Position numbers and translations under genes: made by a program. From contig NC_069368.1 of the NCBI RefSeq assembly GCF_021730395.1, positions 10,372,001 through 10,436,000 of the forward strand: a stretch of 64,000 nt of DNA, written 5' to 3'. How positions within the stretch are numbered: the stretch's first letter is position 1; the number at the start of each line of letters is the position of its first letter. Shown piece by piece: positions 24,889 through 36,386 of this stretch. The DNA is from Mercenaria mercenaria (taxonomy: Eukaryota; Mollusca; Bivalvia; Venerida; Veneridae). The notes under the pieces are model-generated. The model ran no database searches. It was not told where the DNA came from and saw nothing but the letters and a program-made list of their open reading frames with translations.

Positions 24889-25497
24889 CAAGAGCTGTCA
24901 GTTGACAGCGCGCTCGACTATTCTCAATGCTTGATAGTATAATATAAGCTATGAGTAAAACTTTAACATTACAATAAGCATATTCTTAGTCGAAAAGGGG
25001 CCATAATTCAGTCAAAATGCTTGATAGAGTTGTCTCCTCCGGTTACAGAATGGTGTCATGATGGTAAACAAGTATGCAAAATACGCAAACTTTAACATTA
25101 CACTAAGCATATTCTAAGTCAAAAAGGTGCCATAATTTAATCAAAATGCTTGATAGAGTTGTCTCCTCCGGTTACAGAATGGTGTCATGATGGTAAACAA
25201 GTATGCAATATCTCAATGGACTTTGAAAATATTTGGGGTGGTACACAAACTTTAACATTACAATTAGCATATTCTAAGTCGAAAAGGGGGCATAATTCAG
25301 TCAAAATGCTTGATAAAGTTGTCTGCTCCTATTTACAGAATGGGGTCATGATGGTGAACTGAACAAGTATGAAAAATATGAAAGCAATATCTCAATGGAC
25401 TTTGAAAATATTTGGGGTGGTTTTAACATTTGTGTGACGCTAACGCCGACGACGGGGCGAGTAGGATAACTCCCCTATTCTTCGAATAGTCGAGCAA
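24889..25497. mobile_element. dispersed repeat of the same type, unit 2
   Basis: It begins ACAAGAGCTGTCAGTTGACAGC and GCTCGACTATTC, and ends CCCCTATTCTTCGAATAGTCGAGC. GCTCGACTATTC and GAATAGTCGAGC therefore form short terminal inverted repeats. Inside are three tandem copies of TCAAAATGCTTGATA(G/A)AGTTGTC with TTTAACATTACAA(T/A). A 70-residue open frame at 25,150-25,362 is a product of this repeat. A relic of the right end also lies at about 41,515-41,545, beyond the Polinton. Confidence 0.7.
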
Positions 25498-25568
25498 AAA
25501 AGTGGAAAACCACAGGTCGTCTAACACAACATAAACGAAAATGTTGCAGGCTCGGTTTGATTGAGCCT

Positions 25569-25984
25569 AGTAGTATAAGAACTGGGGTTTCTGGCGCATT
25601 TTTTTCAATTTTAATTAGCCACCTTCTTCTAAAAAGTCCAAAGTCGACAAATTAAAAAACAAAAAGATTTTAATAAATTATTTATTAAAGTCTTTTGTTT
25701 AACCAAATGAAGAAAATATTATTATATATTAAATTATTATATTATATTATAAAATTATATATATTTAAAAATAAAATCCAGAAGGAAAATTTAAGAGATT
25801 CTATATTTAAACTCCACACTTAAAATAGTTTAAAATAATTTATAATTGTTTGTTCATTTACTCTTTGATTGTTAACTTTTAGTATTCTATACAATAAATC
25901 ATACAACGGTACTTTGTTTTGTAACATTTTTATGAAAAATAAACAATAATATCCACAGAGTATACTTGTTTTGTCTTGATATTG
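25569..25984. repeat. Polinton left terminal inverted repeat
   Basis: It matches the reverse complement of 40,873-41,249 almost base for base. The left copy is about 40 bp longer because of an extra TA-rich tract near 25,720-25,765. Since the right repeat covers the last third of the protease gene, the left repeat carries a minus-strand copy of that gene end. Confidence 0.9.
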
Positions 25985-26015
25985 TGTGATTTAAATTAAA
26001 ATACATATAATGTAG

Positions 26016-26231
26016 ATGAGTTTGCAAAATAAAATATATTGTTTAAAAGAAAGAAGATTTACTGATAATATAAATCCTCATTATGTTACAACAAAAAACG
26101 GGAGAAAAATGATAATGGCTACTTGTTCGTCTTGTGGAAGAATGAAATCAAAGTTTGTTAAAAGTACTATGACAGCAGGTAATTTAGACATCCATAAAGC
26201 AGTGTTACCTTTATTACCTAAAAAGGGTTAA
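26016..26231 (+). CDS. Polinton zinc-ribbon-like small protein
   Basis: A 71-residue reading, [14 protein letters not shown]... through [14 protein letters not shown], resembles the short zinc-ribbon proteins found in many Polintons and relatives. It lies at the left end of the element, directly before the phospholipase A2-like part. Its role is unknown. It is a fossil part of a broken element. Confidence 0.55.
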   Translation: MSLQNKIYCLKERRFTDNINPHYVTTKNGRKMIMATCSSCGRMKSKFVKSTMTAGNLDIHKAVLPLLPKKG

Positions 26232-26512
26232 CACTTCCAGGATATAACTATTGTGGACCAGGAAATCCTTTAGATAATGGACCCCCTGTCAACGAACTGG
26301 ACGTAGTATGTAAGACCCACGACTTTTGCTATGACAACGGTGTAAAAAAGGGTATATGTGACAAACAAATGCTTTCCAACTTAAATAACACTAAATCAAA
26401 AACATTTGGAGAAAAGATTGCAAAACATTTAGTTGTAAAACCTATAATTAAAACGAAATATAAACTTGGTTTTGGACAAAAACGAAAGTCAAAAAACGGG
26501 AAAAGGGGGTAG
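26232..26512 (+). pseudogene. Polinton phospholipase A2-like domain
   Basis: The stretch encodes a domain with the calcium-binding-loop-like [10 protein letters not shown] and the catalytic-type HDFCYD, the pair that defines the parvovirus-VP1-like PLA2 domain. Such domains occur in some Polintons and adintovirus-like elements, where by analogy with parvoviruses they are thought to help breach endosomal membranes. It sits between the zinc-ribbon-like part and the integrase. It is a fossil part of a broken element. Confidence 0.75.
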
Positions 26513-27470
26513 AGTACATCCCCGAAATAACTGTACCAAGCTACCGCTGGAGTGATGAATTAGCAGAAGAATTACATAAGCCAATTAAAAGAAAATTTAC
26601 AAAACGACGAGTGATTGTCAATGATAATGATGATACTTGGTCTGCCGATTTTTTTGATATGCAAGTTTTTTCAAAATATAAAAAAGGGAGTAAACCTTTT
26701 TAACCGTTATTGATTTATTCAAAAATTCCCTTGGGTTTTCCTTTAAAAAATAAAACCGGAGAATCTGTTACTGAGCATTTGAAAAAATAATTTTAAAAGG
26801 TAAATTCGGGACGAAAGCCCCCCGAAGACTGCAAGGATTCCACAAAATTTAGGGGTAATAAGGAAAAAAAATTTTATAAAAAAAGTTTGAATCTTTTTTT
26901 AAATAAAAAAAAATTAACATGATCTAATTTAATGAAAAAGGCGTAGTAATCGAAAATTTTAATAGAATTTTAAAAAAAGAATAATGGGGAAATATTTTAC
27001 AGCAAAAAATACTTTACTTTTTTAAGATAATTTGGAGGATATTTTTAAAAAAATTTAACAAAAAAAAACACTTAGTTAAAAACGACCCAAACCAAAACCC
27101 AGAAAAAACTTAAAAAAAGGTGCTGTTTACTTTAACTTATTGGTTTTAAAGATCCCAAAAAGGTAAAAAAAAATTTAAAGGGGACTGTTCGTTTAAGAAA
27201 ACTGAAAAGACATTTTGAAAAAGGATATACCAAACTGGACAGGGAGATTTTTCATCATGGAATTAATAAACAATCCCAAAAAACATATAAAGTTTTAAAG
27301 AGAAAAATTAGGGTTCATTTTAGGAAAAGAACTTTTACCTACACACAAAATTTTTTGAAAAAAAAATGTTATCAGACGAGCTAAGAAAAAAAAAGCTTTA
27401 GTAAAGGGAAAGGTTAAAATAAAAATTTAATAGTTGGGTACCATTTAGCGAACTGGAAAAATTTTAAATT
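26511..27470 (+). pseudogene. Polinton retroviral-type integrase, broken
   Basis: The N-terminal portion is clear: ELAEELHKPIKRKFTKRR followed by TWSADFFDMQ, the first catalytic Asp region of the DDE integrase core. Farther on, weaker traces fit the rest of the core, then a basic C-terminal part and a chromodomain-like end with a SW-V-P pattern near 27,430. Integrases of this type cut and join Polinton ends. The gene is heavily broken, with many breaks. Confidence 0.75.
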
Positions 27471-27479
27471 TAAAAAAAT

Positions 27480-29240
27480 ATATTAATAAATGAGCCATAA
27501 AAATCAATTTAAATTTCTAAAAATAAATAGAAACAATAATAAATTAATTATTCACTAACTAAATACTGCTGCTTACGAAAAATTTTAAATTTTTGGAAGA
27601 GTAAATCGGGATTAAAAATTTACAGCGGTATTTTTGGGTTGTTCAGCTGCATTAGCACTTTTTCCCAAAAATTTCCTATATTTGTACGTTGCGGGTTTCT
27701 TTTTCCTAAATAATTACAATTTATTAATAACAAAAAAGTTGGCGGCAAGAAATTTATTTCAAAAGCACTCTCAAAAAATAAAACAATAATAAAAAAAGCA
27801 GGTTTTCACTTTAACTTTTCGAAACCCCAATGCCCTGGAAAAAAAAGAAAAAAAATTTTTTCAAGATATTTTTAAATACTTTAAAATGCAGAAAGAAAAA
27901 AAACTTTTCAATGCCCCTTGAAACAATATAAAAGGAATTTAAATTTAAAACGGATTAAAATTTAAAAAAAGAAGGGGTATTTTAATTTTAAATTTTATTA
28001 AAGTTTTTTTTCTATAATTTTTTATAAAAATGAGAAAATTAACTTTGAATGTAAAAATTCATCAGGAAAAAAGTACGTTTTTTATATTAAAGAAAATAAT
28101 CCTAATTTTAATAAAATTTCCAAAAACCAAAAATTCTAAATGGCAAAATTTTATAAACCAAAGCGGAAATTCATAAAACCCTTTTTTGAACTTGCTGCTC
28201 AAAAACCTCTAAAATATTCTTTTCCCTTTCAATTAAAAAATTTAAAAACGTCCACTTTAAGGAAATTTTCTGCAAAAAAAATTTGAGGTTTTTCTTTTTT
28301 TGAACGTGTTTTTTAAACAACACAACGTTTTTAAAAAAACAATTCACACAACGGTGTTAAAAATGACCCCGGAGGGGGCATATACAATCTTTTTTAATTG
28401 ATGTTATTAAAATACAGGAAAAACCCAATTGATTTTTTATTTTTTAAAACCGCCCCTAAATATTTTTCAAAATTAAAAAAAGAAACAAAACTGAAAAAAA
28501 CAGAGTTTTTTTTAAATTTATTTAAAAAAACTACAAAAATTTACACAAAAGGGGTTAAACAGAATGTTCAAAAAGGTTTAAAAATTTTAACTTTTAAAAC
28601 TTTTAGAAAAAATAACTTAAAAATCTTTTTAAAAAATATAGAAAATATACCTTTTTTTTAAATTTTCTTTAGATGCTTTTTTTTTAAAAGATTTTTATCT
28701 GAAAGAAATTTTAAATTTATAGGGGTTAATAGAAAAGTAGTAAAATTATGTAAAAAATTATCTGATTTTAGGGGAAAAAAATGATCAAGACAAAAATTTC
28801 ATAAAAAAAAGTTTTTAAAAAAGAAATGTTATTAAATCAAAACTTATAAATGATACGATGAATAAAAAATCAGTCATTGAAAAATTACAAAGTTTAGATT
28901 TATCTTTTAAAAAAAAAGGGAATTTATTTAATGGAATGTGGTTTCATTAACTGGGGAAAAAATACCGAAAGTTATGTGATTGTCCCAGACCAAATAATTT
29001 CAAAACAACCCCTAAAAAGTTTGTAACCATTTGAAAAAAGAAAAAAAAAATAAAAAACCCTTACAAAGATCCAAAAATTTGGTTTTAAAACTGGGTTAAA
29101 AAAATGTGTTTGAAGGGAAACCGAGTAAAATGCGGAATATAAATTTTAAAGGGAAAAAAATAAAAATTTTAAATTTTTTATTTCTTCTTAAATTTTATTT
29201 ATTTTATTATTTTTTTAACCCTTTTTGCTTGAAGATTTTT
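27480..29240. other. Polinton interior, unassigned and heavily degraded
   Basis: The sequence is extremely A/T-rich with many homopolymer runs. Open frames such as 28,398-28,661 are Lys/Phe/Asn-rich and contain no family motif. The position between integrase and polymerase allows for the polymerase N-terminal extension or another small gene, but nothing can be assigned. Confidence 0.35.
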
Positions 29241-29249
29241 TTTCAAATA

Positions 29250-32200
29250 TAATATTAGAGGGAAATCGAGAGACCCCAAAAAACATATTATAAAAAATTT
29301 GAATTAAATTAAATATGGGCAAGATCCAAAGAATCAATTATATTTAACATAAACGCTCTTTTGGGTATTCTTAACCCGAACTTAAAACTTTAAAAGGAAA
29401 AAAATAAACGTTTTTTTAAAAATAACTTTTGAAAAAAAGGAAAAAACTGTTTACATATAAATCACTTTTTTTCACAAAGGCTTTAGAATTTTATTAACAA
29501 AAACAAAATAAAAAAACTTTGGTCAAGTTTTTGATAAAATAATAAATAAATTGGAAATTGGGGGGGATTTCGAAGGAAGGGGTTGGGAAAATTAGAGTCA
29601 GTTTGCTCATTATAAAATAGATATAAGTATAGCCCTTTGGCTGCTTCAAGTTTTTTAGAATTACCAAAAACCTTACAAAACCCAAAAGAAAGGTTTAAAT
29701 AAATAAAATTAATAAATTAAAAAATGATGAAATAAATGTTTTAGATGGTGTCATTTAGTTAAAAAATTTCCCTGTTAAAAAAGACCTCAAAGAGTTTAAA
29801 AATATAAGAACAAAAACGATCTTGATTTACGGAAATTTTAAATTTCTGTTACTTAAACAAAACCTAAAATAAAAGTTTAAATAAAATACTTTTAAAATTA
29901 TTTGGTTATGAAAAACCCTATGGGAATTTATCCATATACATATCAAAATATCAATACAAAAACACTGTGATATGTTTTAATCAATAAAGTAAAAAAATGG
30001 CGACTGAATCCCAGGGCCCCGTCCATCATTATTTTTTTGGATAAAAACTTTAATAGTTAAATTTTTAAACAAAACAAAACAAAAAAGAAAAAAAGTTTTT
30101 TTCTAAACTTTTTACAATGTTTTCACAAGAAAGATATTAAAAGAACATGTTGAAAATTGTTTAGCTATAAAGGGTTTCAGGGTGTTAAAATGCCACCAAA
30201 AGGTGGGAAAAGTAGAATTTAAAACTCCCACAAAAAAATTAGAAGTCCCCTTTGTTATCTATCTGATTTGAATCAGTAAAAAGAAGTTTCAATTTTAAAA
30301 ACAATCACCCAATTTTCTTTTCCCGAAGAATATCAAAAACATATAGATTGCGGCTAGGTTTACAAAGTTTTTTGTTGTTATGACGACTAACTAAACCAAC
30401 AGGTTACGAGGACCCAACGCAGTTTATAATTTATAGAAAAAAAAGCCAAGGAGAAGACATTGTAAGGAAATATTAAGAAAAATTTTAAAAAAGATTTGAA
30501 AATGTCAAAAAAGATAAGCTTTATTTAAAAACAAAAATTTTTCATATCGTGGAAAAATAAGAAAAAAGAAAAACCATAAAGATAAAAAAAAAGTTTTCAA
30601 AGGACCAAGGTCAAGGACAACATCCTCAAGGGGTACCGCCCGTCCGGGATCACTGTCATATAAATGGGAAAATTCGAGGAAGTGCCATTCAGAGTGCAAA
30701 TTAATTTTTTATTAACACTAAAATTCCTGTTTTTTTGCATAAAAGAGGTTATGATTCCCACTTTATTTGCAAAAAATAGGGAAATTCAAAAAAAAAAAAA
30801 ACTCATTCCAACAAAATTGGAAAAAACATGGGGTTTTTGATTTCCAACTTAGTTTTTCATTTTCTTTCATTTATTTGCGCATTGGGGTAATTTTAAAAAA
30901 TATCCCCAATTTTAAATTTTTTTCCCCCAAAATTTCCTAAAAATAAACTTAATTTAAAAAACAAAGGTGTTTATCCATTGATTACATGGAATTTTTTAAA
31001 AAAAAAACAAAAAAACAAATAAACCCTCAAAGAAAAAATTTTATTCAGCGTTAAAAGAAACTAATATTTCTGAAATGAATACGAAAATCTAAAAAAATTT
31101 TGAAAAAATTTAAAAAAAAAAAACAATGGGAATTCCATGATCTTACCTAAAAACTGACGTACTGCTTTTACAGACGGATTTGAAAATTTTAGAAGGTTTT
31201 TTTTTTTCATATTATAAAATTTGATCCCTGCCATTATTTTATATCCCTGGGGTTTGCCTGGGACTGCTTAAATGACCCCGGATTCATTAGATTTAATAAA
31301 ATGATATCGAATGTATTTTTTTTATTGAAAAAAAGGGTTTTGGGCAATTGCTATATTTTAAACAATAAGCAAAACAAAATTAAAATTTTAAAAATTACAA
31401 ACCCCAAAAAAAAAAGTAAATACATTATAATTTGTACCTTTACGCCCTAACCCTTTACGGTTGGGCCCTGCGCGACCTTTGCCCCCTTGGGAAATTTAAT
31501 GGTTCAACCCAAATACAAAATAAGAATTAATTACAAAAGGTAAAACTAATTTTATAATTGAAGTGTTTGGAAAACCCAAAGAATTACTTTATTACAGCGA
31601 TTATCCTTTTGCTCCCGAAAAAATTTGAATATCAGTGAAAGGTTTTTCAAATTAAATAAAAATATTAAAAAAAAATTTTAAAAGGAAAAAACAATGTAAA
31701 GAAGTTGGTTCCAACTTAAGAAAAAGGAAAAAAAAGTTGTTATTTTAAAATTTGAACGTTACCAACCGGTTTTAAAAAGTAACCAAAATCTAGAGTATTA
31801 ACTTTTGATGAAAGTCCCCGGTTAAAAGAATTTTTGACTTTAAAACCAGGAAAAATCTGAAGAAAAAATTCTTTTTAAAAGGGCTTTTTTAAATTATGAA
31901 CAAACCCGTATCGGTAAGACATGGAGAAATTTTCGCAAGAGGGTTAAAATTTAAAAAACTCAACGAAAATATTTTATTAAAACATGTTGCCAACCATCAT
32001 TTATAGTGCAACAAAATTAAGAAACTTTTTGGGATTCATAGAAAAAAGAAAGTTTTAAAAAAACCTTGTTACGTCGAAGTCATTCAAAACTTTCAAAATA
32101 TTATGTTGTTTCCTTATAATTTCTAAAGAAAAGTATAAAAACCAGCAAAATTATTATTTACCCACACAGACTCAGGGGTTTTAAATTAAAACTAAAAATG

Positions 32201-32560
32201 TTTAAAAGACTTTTATAAAGATAAAGATTATTTGTAATAGTGATACGAAATAATTCAAAAAATTTACTTCTAATAATAAAAAAATTGAGTTTGTTGGGTT
32301 TCGGGTAAAAAATTTTTCTATTTATTAGAGAATTCATGTGAGAAAAGCCAGATTTTATTAAAAATGTAAAAAGGATTAAAAAAAGTGTTGTTAAAAGACA
32401 AGTTCAAAAAGATTCAAAAACTTTTTTTTAAATCACCAAAATATGCAAATTTAAAATTAAAGATCGAAAAAACATAATGTTTCTAGTTTTGTTATAAATA
32501 AAAAATCATTAACGTTATGGATAAAAGATATATTCGAGGGGGTTACTACCCTGGCTTTTT
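29250..32560 (+). pseudogene. Polinton protein-primed DNA polymerase B, broken
   Basis: Traces of family B polymerase appear in the right order on the plus strand. They are a CFRWCHL segment near 29,735, an FGYE segment near 29,905, a DHCH...TGKFRG motif near 30,650, a GYDSHF exonuclease-type motif near 30,750, YLKTDVLLL near 31,145, LYGWA of palm motif A near 31,455, an SDYPFAPEK motif near 31,600 and a DKRYI motif near 32,520. These belong to the protein-primed PolB of Polintons, which copies the element. The gene carries dozens of breaks. The assignment rests on several independent short motifs in collinear order. Confidence 0.8.
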
Positions 32561-32589
32561 AAAATAAAAATTAAAGGGTTTTTACTCTT

Positions 32590-32765
32590 TTAACTTTTGA
32601 AAGAAAATAGTTTCTTAATTTTTCGGGCATTTTTCATGAATTTTTCACATTTTTGAAAGAACAAGTTTTTATTTTTTTGGGAAACTTTCGATGTAATTTT
32701 CACATTTTAAAAGAACATGTTTCTTTTTTTAGGGCATCTTTTCGATGTAATTTTCTTTTTGGCAT
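32590..32765. repeat. short diverged tandem repeat after polymerase B
   Basis: About three diverged copies of a unit near 55 bp with TTTTTCACATTTT, GAAAGAACA and GTTTCTT follow the end of the polymerase region. They may mark the convergent 3' ends between the plus-strand polymerase and the minus-strand fibre-like gene. Confidence 0.5.
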
Positions 32766-33399
32766 CACTTTTCCCCTTTTTTAGCTCCGGTTAGGAAACA
32801 TAAGTTTCCGTTTTTATGATTGTTTTAGGGAAAAAATAATTTTTTACTTAATAAAGAACCCTAAATTTTTTTAATTAAAATTTTTAACGTTCAAAGAAAT
32901 TAAAATAAATAACTCATTTATGTTAAAATTTTAGCTAATAATAGAAATAGATTCATTTTTTTCTGTTATTTTTACATCGTAAACTTTGAAGAATTATATT
33001 TTTCTTTTTTTTCAATTTTTTTACTTCCCTTTATCTAAAATTTTAAATTGCATCAACAAGAATAATTAAAATACAATTAAATTAATTTACTTATTACCAT
33101 TTTGAACAAACCCTTTACAGTTTTCCTTTTAAAAAATCCCTACGTTTTCGGTATAAAATGTTAAAACAGTGGGGTTTTTATTATTTTGTCTTTCTATTTT
33201 ATTACTTTTCAAATAATTATTAAGATTCCCATTATTTAATTTTCGTTAAAAAATATACATTTAAATTTTTTAAAGTTTTTTTTTCAAAAGTTTACTTTTT
33301 TTATAATTTATATATTCCTCCAATATGTAGAATTTGACATGACCTCCGCAAAGAATAAAAGAAATTTGTAGGATAATGTCAAAGGTGCTGTAAAATTGC

Positions 33400-34500
33400 C
33401 TTTCTGTTAAATAAAATTTTTAAAAAAATTTTTTTTTTTTTTTTATAATACAAAAATGTTTGGGCTTTACTTGCAAAAAATCTCGGGGGTTTTTTTTTTT
33501 ACACTCCCCGGGGAAAATTTTTCCCGTAAAAACTTGCCGCCGCCTAAAAAAAAAATGTGATATTTGGCATTTTTTTGTCTGTTCAAAAACGCTAAATAAA
33601 AACCTTTTATCTATTAATATATAAGTTCCAGCCTTTTGGGGAAAACATTTTTTAATACACATCCGTACGTAGTTTATATTCTTGATTTAAAGTTTTAAAA
33701 CTTAAATCTACGATATTTTTAGATTCAAATTTAAACATTAAAATGCCCGACCCCTTTAATTAATTTTAATATGAATTAAAACCAGACACCTGGAGATCAA
33801 AATACTTTTTATTTTTTAAATGAATTGTTGTAAAGGAACCTGGTAGTTCCCATCTTTAACCACTGTTATATTCAAAAAGAAACACTTTTCCCTTTTACTT
33901 TTTTCCGTTCAATTTATATCGTAAAATTTTTTCTGTCAAGAATTCTTCAGCTAAATCAACAACCATTTGTGTAGCAACTTCGAAGCAGACAAATTTTCAA
34001 AGGTCTTTGTTCTAGTAATTTTGTTTTTTGTTTTTAAAAAACATTTTTTACTTTGTAATTTTTTTTTGATTAGAGAAAAATTTCTTGGGTTTAACAGTAA
34101 AATTTATTCTCCTTTTTTAGCTGAATTTCAACTACAGAGTTAGATCATTTATTTTTTTGTAATTTTATCATTTTAAAAACTTAAAGTTTCTTTAATAAAC
34201 CCGTGTGACTTAATTCCCCCTACTTTAAATTTGACGGTTTTCAACGTACTAATCAAGACCGGGGTTGTTTCTTCAAATTTTCTAGCCATCATTAAGATAT
34301 TAATTTTTCCCTTTTTTAACTGATTTTTAACTCAAGGCCCGTTTTTTTTTTTCTTCAACTTTAAAATTAACTGTGTTATATCTTCTTTAATATTTTTTTT
34401 GTTTCTTTAATTACAATTTTAAATTATGACGGGGGTCAACAGACTAATCCAATTCGAGTTTTTTTTAAAACATCATTTTGAATTAAACTCTTTTTTTTAA
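33400..34500 (-). pseudogene. Polinton minus-strand region, probable fibre-like C-terminal remnant
   Basis: Minus-strand segments such as MARKFEETTPVLISTL (near 34,290) and NITVVKDGNYQVPLQQF (near 33,850) look like real protein rather than chance AT-rich frames. They lie directly beyond the coiled-coil gene at 34,505-35,269 on the same strand. They could be the head region of the same attachment-type protein or a separate gene. The stretch is heavily broken. Confidence 0.4.
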
Positions 34501-34504
34501 TTAT

Positions 34505-35269
34505 TTAAAGTGTGTCATGGTCATCGCCTCTTTGTGAAGCTGCCTTTTCCAATTCAGATTTATATTCTGCAAATTTATTTGAAAATGTATCGAGTAAATC
34601 TTGGTGTTTTTTTGTAAAGCCAGTATTTAGTTTATTTATTTCTGTTCTGATTTCTAATTGATACATATTTTGTAACTTTTTCTCAGCTTCAATAATCTTG
34701 TCTTTCAGTTCTTCATGTTTAATCATACTATCTTTTAATTCTCGAATTTGAGTGAATAAAATGTTTAAATTGACTCGAAATACTTCTTTTATGTTTTCGT
34801 CTGTCAAATCAGATTTCTCTTCAAGTTCTTTAATAGAATCAACCATAGCTTTCATTTCTTTTTCAATTTTGTCTTGTAATTGAACTATTAATAATGAATT
34901 ATTTTCAAAATCTTTTGTTAATTCTTCAATATTCTTTACTTCTGTTTCTAATGTTTGTTTTATACTTTTAATATCTTCAAGATTATAATCATCTATTACA
35001 CCTTGAACTTTTTTAAACATAAATCGTCTCGAAACTGCATCGTTGGGTTTATCTGGATTTCCTAGGTTAATGAGGTTATTACCTCCTATATCCAATGCTC
35101 TGTTCATTGTGTTGTCAAGTTCCTTATTTCTGTGAAGATATGATTCCGATTCTTTTTTAAGTTTTTTGAATTGTTTTTTAGTAGCATAATCACTTAAATC
35201 AATATCAAATTTAACTTTACTTATACTGTCGGGTTGATTAATTTGTTTTACATCATTAAAAACTCCCAT
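34505..35269 (-). CDS. Polinton fibre-like coiled-coil protein
   Basis: A 254-residue reading opens MGVFNDVKQINQPD. It contains ALDIGGNNLINLGNPDKP followed by NDAVSRRF near residues 58-80, the pattern seen at the shaft of phage tail-fibre and related trimeric attachment proteins. The remainder, residues 85-254, is Glu/Lys/Leu-rich with heptad-like spacing, a long coiled coil. Its place beside the packaging ATPase on the opposite strand from the capsid genes fits an accessory virion protein. A fibre role is inferred from motif and architecture only. It is a fossil part of a broken element. Confidence 0.55.
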   Translation of the reverse strand: MGVFNDVKQINQPDSISKVKFDIDLSDYATKKQFKKLKKESESYLHRNKELDNTMNRALDIGGNNLINLGNPDKPNDAVSRRFMFKKVQGVIDDYNLEDIKSIKQTLETEVKNIEELTKDFENNSLLIVQLQDKIEKEMKAMVDSIKELEEKSDLTDENIKEVFRVNLNILFTQIRELKDSMIKHEELKDKIIEAEKKLQNMYQLEIRTEINKLNTGFTKKHQDLLDTFSNKFAEYKSELEKAASQRGDDHDTL

Positions 35270-35442
35270 CTATATAATTCCTGTAAAGTTTTTTTCTAAA
35301 AAGCTTCCTTGGGTTGTCAATATATAAGAAATCATATTTTTGATTTGTTGCATTAGCAAAGAGTTAGGGTTAATATTTTGTTCATTACAATCATATCATT
35401 TTCTCGTTTACTTGGACTTTCAATAAAATATAATGTGAACAG

Positions 35443-35929
35443 TTAATCCGAATATCTTTTGGTGTTTTTATAGTAAGACTGACTTAAATAAATAACACAA
35501 CAGTTTTTGTGGCGTCCTTGAATGACGTTTTTTGTTATTTCATTCTGAACCTTTTTATCTTCACATACAAAATCATCAAAGATTACTACATTTTGTTTTT
35601 CTGATTCAAGATTCTCACAAGGTTCGATTTGGTTGGAATCGGCTGAATATTCAAGTATTTCATTTGGATTTATTTTATGTTTTTTCTGCAATTCCATTTA
35701 AAAGTTTAATTAAATCCTGATATTTAGATTGTTCTAGGTTTTTAGCATACAAGTATAATTTATCATAATATATAAGAGGTTTTTGTATCATATGCATTAA
35801 TGTATTTGTTTTTCCAGATCCAGAAGATCCACATATTAACATTATAAAACATGAATCCGGCATAAAAGGATAAAGTTGTTTAAAGTTATTGGATTTATTA
35901 CTTTTTGTATCATAATTTGAAATTTCCAT
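35443..35929 (-). pseudogene. Polinton packaging ATPase (FtsK/HerA type), broken
   Basis: The reading starts MEISNYDTKSN and carries a Walker A motif GSSGSGKT. After a TLMHMIQKPLIYYDKLYLY segment comes a Walker B-like VVIFDDF. A later YLSQSYYK segment resembles the sensor region. This is the A32/FtsK-HerA-type genome-packaging ATPase shared by Polintons and related dsDNA viruses. It is broken about once or twice. Confidence 0.85.
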
Positions 35930-35934
35930 TATAT

Positions 35935-35985
35935 AATAATATTACATTATCTTACATTATTTTACATTATCTTACATTATTATTT
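35935..35985. promoter_or_regulatory. divergent intergenic region with TTACATTAT repeats
   Basis: The 50-bp gap between the ATPase start (minus) and the next plus-strand gene holds four tandem TTACATTAT(C/T)T units. It is the only place where the two gene blocks diverge, so a shared promoter is plausible. Nothing more direct is seen. Confidence 0.45.
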
Positions 35986-35987
35986 AA

Positions 35988-36266
35988 ATGCAATCAAATC
36001 TTAATGAAATGAGAATAAGAAAAAACTTAGCCGGACAAAAGATGAGGGCTCTTAGAGAAGAAATAGTGAGAGAGAAAATTAAAAAGGCTACAAATCGAGA
36101 TATGTACATTGAAATTTATAAGCCAATTACTGAAGGAATACAAAGTCAAAAGGAAGAATTGTCAAGTCAATTAAAAGCATTACCTGGAATTAAGGAAGAA
36201 TTAGCGTTACTTCCAAAAAGTATATCAGAAGATATTACTGAATTAACTAAAGGAATGCAAGAATAA
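35988..36266 (+). CDS. Polinton small coiled-coil protein
   Basis: A 92-residue reading, rich in Lys, Glu, Arg and Leu (MQSNLNEMRIRKNLAGQK...), is predicted helical and charged. It is the first plus-strand gene of the morphogenetic block. No function was recognised. It may be related to the larger reading that follows at 36,387. It is a fossil part of a broken element. Confidence 0.4.
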   Translation: MQSNLNEMRIRKNLAGQKMRALREEIVREKIKKATNRDMYIEIYKPITEGIQSQKEELSSQLKALPGIKEELALLPKSISEDITELTKGMQE

Positions 36267-36386
36267 TCCAGAAAACAACAAGCTTTAAAATCAACTCCTT
36301 ATACACCGATAGATTGGGGAGATGAACCTGCTGAGTGGGTTCCTCAAGATGAAATTAAGAGATTAGAAGATTATGGAAGAGAAAAG

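Noticed and set aside
28398-28661. 87-residue Lys/Phe-rich frame as a Polinton gene
   Set aside because: It lies in the homopolymer-rich belt, where AT bias alone produces such frames, and it has no motif.
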